Source of the DNA: Desulfuromonadales bacterium
GTDB taxonomy: Bacteria > Desulfobacterota > Desulfuromonadia > Desulfuromonadales > UBA2294
Length of the DNA stretch: 8,181 nt
Assembly (NCBI GenBank): GCA_030591795.1
Contig: JAUVAJ010000059.1
Location: forward strand, 1-8,181
Direction of reading: 5' to 3'
The position numbers and the translations under genes were made by a program. The notes beneath the pieces are model-generated. The model ran no database searches. It was not told where the DNA came from and saw nothing but the letters and a program-made list of their open reading frames with translations. Shown here piece after piece: positions 6,584 to 8,181 of the stretch; within the stretch, counting starts at the first letter, position 1; the number at the start of each line of letters is the position of its first letter.

Positions 6584-6587
6584 CCTC
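6584..6587 (-). promoter_or_regulatory. ribosome-binding site that fixes the small-subunit start
   Basis: GAGG on the minus strand overlaps the TGA stop codon of the large-subunit gene (6588-6586). It lies five bases from the ATG at 6578, two from the ATG at 6581, and directly next to the GTG at 6584. Only the 6578 start has normal spacing. The overlap with the stop codon suggests coupled translation of the two hydrogenase subunits. Confidence 0.7.
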
Positions 6588-8034
6588 AATGGATCGCGCA
6601 GGCCAGGCAAGGGTCGAAGCTCCGAACGATCCGGCCGACCTCGATGGCGTCGCTCCCTTTTGCGTCTTTGCTATGTGTCTGCACTCTGGTTCCGACCAGG
6701 GCTTCTTCGACCGTGCCGCGCAAACCTTTGATTGTCGGGCCGAAATTCCATGCTGACGGTACTTGTAGACGGTATTCGGTGACTTTGCCGTCCCGGGTTG
6801 TTACCTGATGATTCAGCGCACCGCGGGCGGCGATCGACATCCCTTGTCCGGTGCCGGTCGGTTTGGCCAGCATGTTCGGTGAATTGATAGTCGGGTTGTC
6901 CAACGCGTATCGCGGTAGCAATTCCTGTAAATAGTGACAGATTTTCTGTGCCTCGTGGGCTCTGGCCAGAATTCGGGTCATGACAGAAGACTGAATCGAT
7001 GTCTGCTTGAAGCGCTTCAGCAGAGCCATGAACTTTTCATCGGAGTTGACCGCCAGTCGAGCCAACGGTCCGACTTCCATCGGTGTCCCATCATAAAGCA
7101 TGGCCTTGACCCATGAATATGCGTCTGCTTTGTTGTGCATCGGTTTTCCTGCCGCATCAAAAAAAGAGGCATCGTTGAGTTCTTCTATCCGGGCAAAGTC
7201 TGCCGGTTCAATCTTGCCTTTAGCCCGCGACACCCCGGCTGTGTAAAGGGGCTTGTTGAGCAGGCTGAAACCACCGTTGCTGTAAAAATTGCCGTGTGCC
7301 TGGCCCATACTGAAATATCGCTCGAAATGCTCCGCTAGCGCCAGTGTTTGGGGTAGGTAGTAGCGTTCGACAAAATCGATGGTGGCGTTGAGGGCGTTGG
7401 CGTAATTCATCAAGCGGTCGCTGGTGATACCGGAGGTCACTCCACCCGGCAGGATCGAGTGGCAGAAGGGAACTTTGCCGCCGAGGCTCGCCAATCCGCT
7501 GCCGGCCTGTTTTCGCACCGAGATCGCTTCGGCATAGCCAAGAGCCATCTCAATCGTTAAGGCGGTGTCGTTGAGGGCATCAGCCAAGGGCGTAGTGCTG
7601 AACGTTTTGGACTGCGTAAAGAGCTGGTCAAGCTTGGTGATCCGATCATCTTTGCCCCGATAGCTACCCAATCGGGTGAAGTCGATATAGTCGGGGAGGG
7701 TTAATTGGTAGAAATGGAAGATGTGATCCGTTACCAGATGCAGTCCGAGAATCAGCTCGCGCAGAATCAGGCCGTTTGGGGTTGGCTGCAGACCGTAAAG
7801 GTCTTCCAGGGCGATGCTTGCGGCAATACCGTGTACTTCATGACAGATACCACAGATGCGCTGGGTGATGCGCGCGGCATCAACCGGGTGGCGGCCGACA
7901 AGCAGTTGTTCAAACCCGCGAAACATACGGCCGGCGACCTTGGCCTCAGTTACCTGATTCCCTTCGAATCGGGTTTCAATGGCCAAATGCCCTTCAACTC
8001 GCGTGACCGGATCTATGGAAATTGTCTTTGCCAT
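6586..8034 (-). CDS. [NiFe]-hydrogenase large subunit lacking the C-terminal maturation peptide
   Basis: This encodes a 482-residue catalytic subunit that would hold the Ni-Fe(CN)2CO site. It begins MAKTISIDPVTRVEGHL, typical of the family. The N-terminal metal motif RICGICHEVHG provides Cys61 and Cys64. The C-terminal motif DPCLACAIH provides Cys476 and Cys479, and His482 is the last residue before TGA. Catalytic large subunits normally carry about 15 or more further residues that an endopeptidase removes; their absence is typical of H2-sensing HupV/HoxC proteins and a few energy-converting enzymes. Ile63 occupies the gas-channel position that is Ile in sensory enzymes, but Leu111 matches standard enzymes where sensors usually have Phe. 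The family motif ARGALNHQ is at 403-410. There is no signal peptide; it would be exported as a partner of the Tat-tagged small subunit. GGAG lies six bases upstream of the ATG. It is the first gene of the operon, an unusual large-before-small order. Confidence 0.95.
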   Translation of the reverse strand: MAKTISIDPVTRVEGHLAIETRFEGNQVTEAKVAGRMFRGFEQLLVGRHPVDAARITQRICGICHEVHGIAASIALEDLYGLQPTPNGLILRELILGLHLVTDHIFHFYQLTLPDYIDFTRLGSYRGKDDRITKLDQLFTQSKTFSTTPLADALNDTALTIEMALGYAEAISVRKQAGSGLASLGGKVPFCHSILPGGVTSGITSDRLMNYANALNATIDFVERYYLPQTLALAEHFERYFSMGQAHGNFYSNGGFSLLNKPLYTAGVSRAKGKIEPADFARIEELNDASFFDAAGKPMHNKADAYSWVKAMLYDGTPMEVGPLARLAVNSDEKFMALLKRFKQTSIQSSVMTRILARAHEAQKICHYLQELLPRYALDNPTINSPNMLAKPTGTGQGMSIAARGALNHQVTTRDGKVTEYRLQVPSAWNFGPTIKGLRGTVEEALVGTRVQTHSKDAKGSDAIEVGRIVRSFDPCLACAIH

Positions 8035-8181
8035 GCAGTCTCCATCAAAGCAACGCTCTATTGTTGCGCATGTATGTAATTATTGCAATTAAAGAACATA
8101 ATCCATCCGGCTGAGAGTACAGCCATGCTCGACAGACAGACTTGTCATATCTGTTGAGAAACAGAACTGCTGTAAGAACAG
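8035..8181 (-). promoter_or_regulatory. upstream region of the hydrogenase-kinase operon with candidate promoter and short inverted repeats
   Basis: On the minus strand TTGCAA (8088-8083) and AACAAT (8065-8060) are spaced by 17 bases and each match four of six positions of a sigma-70 promoter; this is weak support. Further upstream are three short symmetric elements: GGCTG/CAGCC (8109-8124), GACA-N4-TGTC (8135-8146), and CTGTT-GAGA-AACAG (8151-8164), the last a perfect five-pair stem with a GNRA-type loop. Any could be an operator or part of a neighbouring transcript. I see no sigma-54 promoter and no coding region here. Confidence 0.35.

Noticed and set aside
6579..6584. GTG (6584) or ATG (6581) as the small-subunit start
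   Set aside because: Both are too close to the only Shine-Dalgarno sequence; ATG 6578 has the normal five-base spacing and keeps the complete Tat motif.
7705..8079. 124-codon plus-strand open frame opposite the hydrogenase large subunit
   Set aside because: It is antisense to the conserved N-terminus of the hydrogenase and has no recognisable motif.
1..8181. CRISPR arrays, tRNA or rRNA genes, insertion sequences with transposase
   Set aside because: I saw no regularly spaced repeats, no tRNA-like cloverleaf and no transposase or integrase motif on either strand.

Overview
This 8.2 kb window looks like a chromosomal segment of a Desulfuromonadales-type (Geobacter/Desulfuromonas/Pelobacter-like) bacterium. 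The reasons are a GEMM-I riboswitch of the kind common in that group, a dispersed palindrome of a type I associate with those genomes, a sensor kinase with a covalent haem c motif, and a [NiFe]-hydrogenase module. The taxonomic call is inference; no rRNA or other marker is present.

Left part (1-2950, all minus strand): the housekeeping gene tex is followed downstream by a 109 bp palindromic repeat, then a small DUF3820-family gene, then the first 25 codons of an RbgA/YlqF-type ribosome-assembly GTPase cut by the window edge. The last two genes overlap by ATGA. A candidate promoter lies upstream of tex.

Middle part (2950-3850, plus strand): a single transcription unit. A good extended -10 promoter leads into a cyclic-dinucleotide riboswitch (GEMM-I). 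The 3' strand of its aptamer is shared with an intrinsic terminator, which predicts an ON switch. The gene behind it encodes an exported DsrE/DsrF-like protein of unknown function. A strong hairpin closes this unit and also the convergent unit to its right.

Right part (3850-8181, minus strand): a compact three-gene operon runs leftwards from about 8050. It encodes a [NiFe]-hydrogenase large subunit, a Tat-exported small subunit and a membrane histidine kinase. The small subunit ribosome-binding site overlaps the large-subunit stop codon, and the kinase start overlaps the small-subunit stop codon (ATGA). The large subunit ends exactly at the active-site DPCxxCxxH motif, so it has no C-terminal peptide for a maturation protease to remove; this is a hallmark of H2-sensing (HupUV/HoxBC-type) hydrogenases. 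Those sensors are cytoplasmic and lack signal peptides, whereas this small subunit has a twin-arginine signal. The kinase carries a CxxCH haem-c motif in its predicted periplasmic loop.

The most interesting hypothesis is that these three genes form a periplasmic H2-sensing system. The exported hydrogenase would oxidise H2 and reduce, or dock onto, the haem-bearing sensor domain of the kinase. No response regulator, cytochrome b subunit, maturation protease or hyp gene is visible in the window. Everything about signalling is inference from gene content and motifs.
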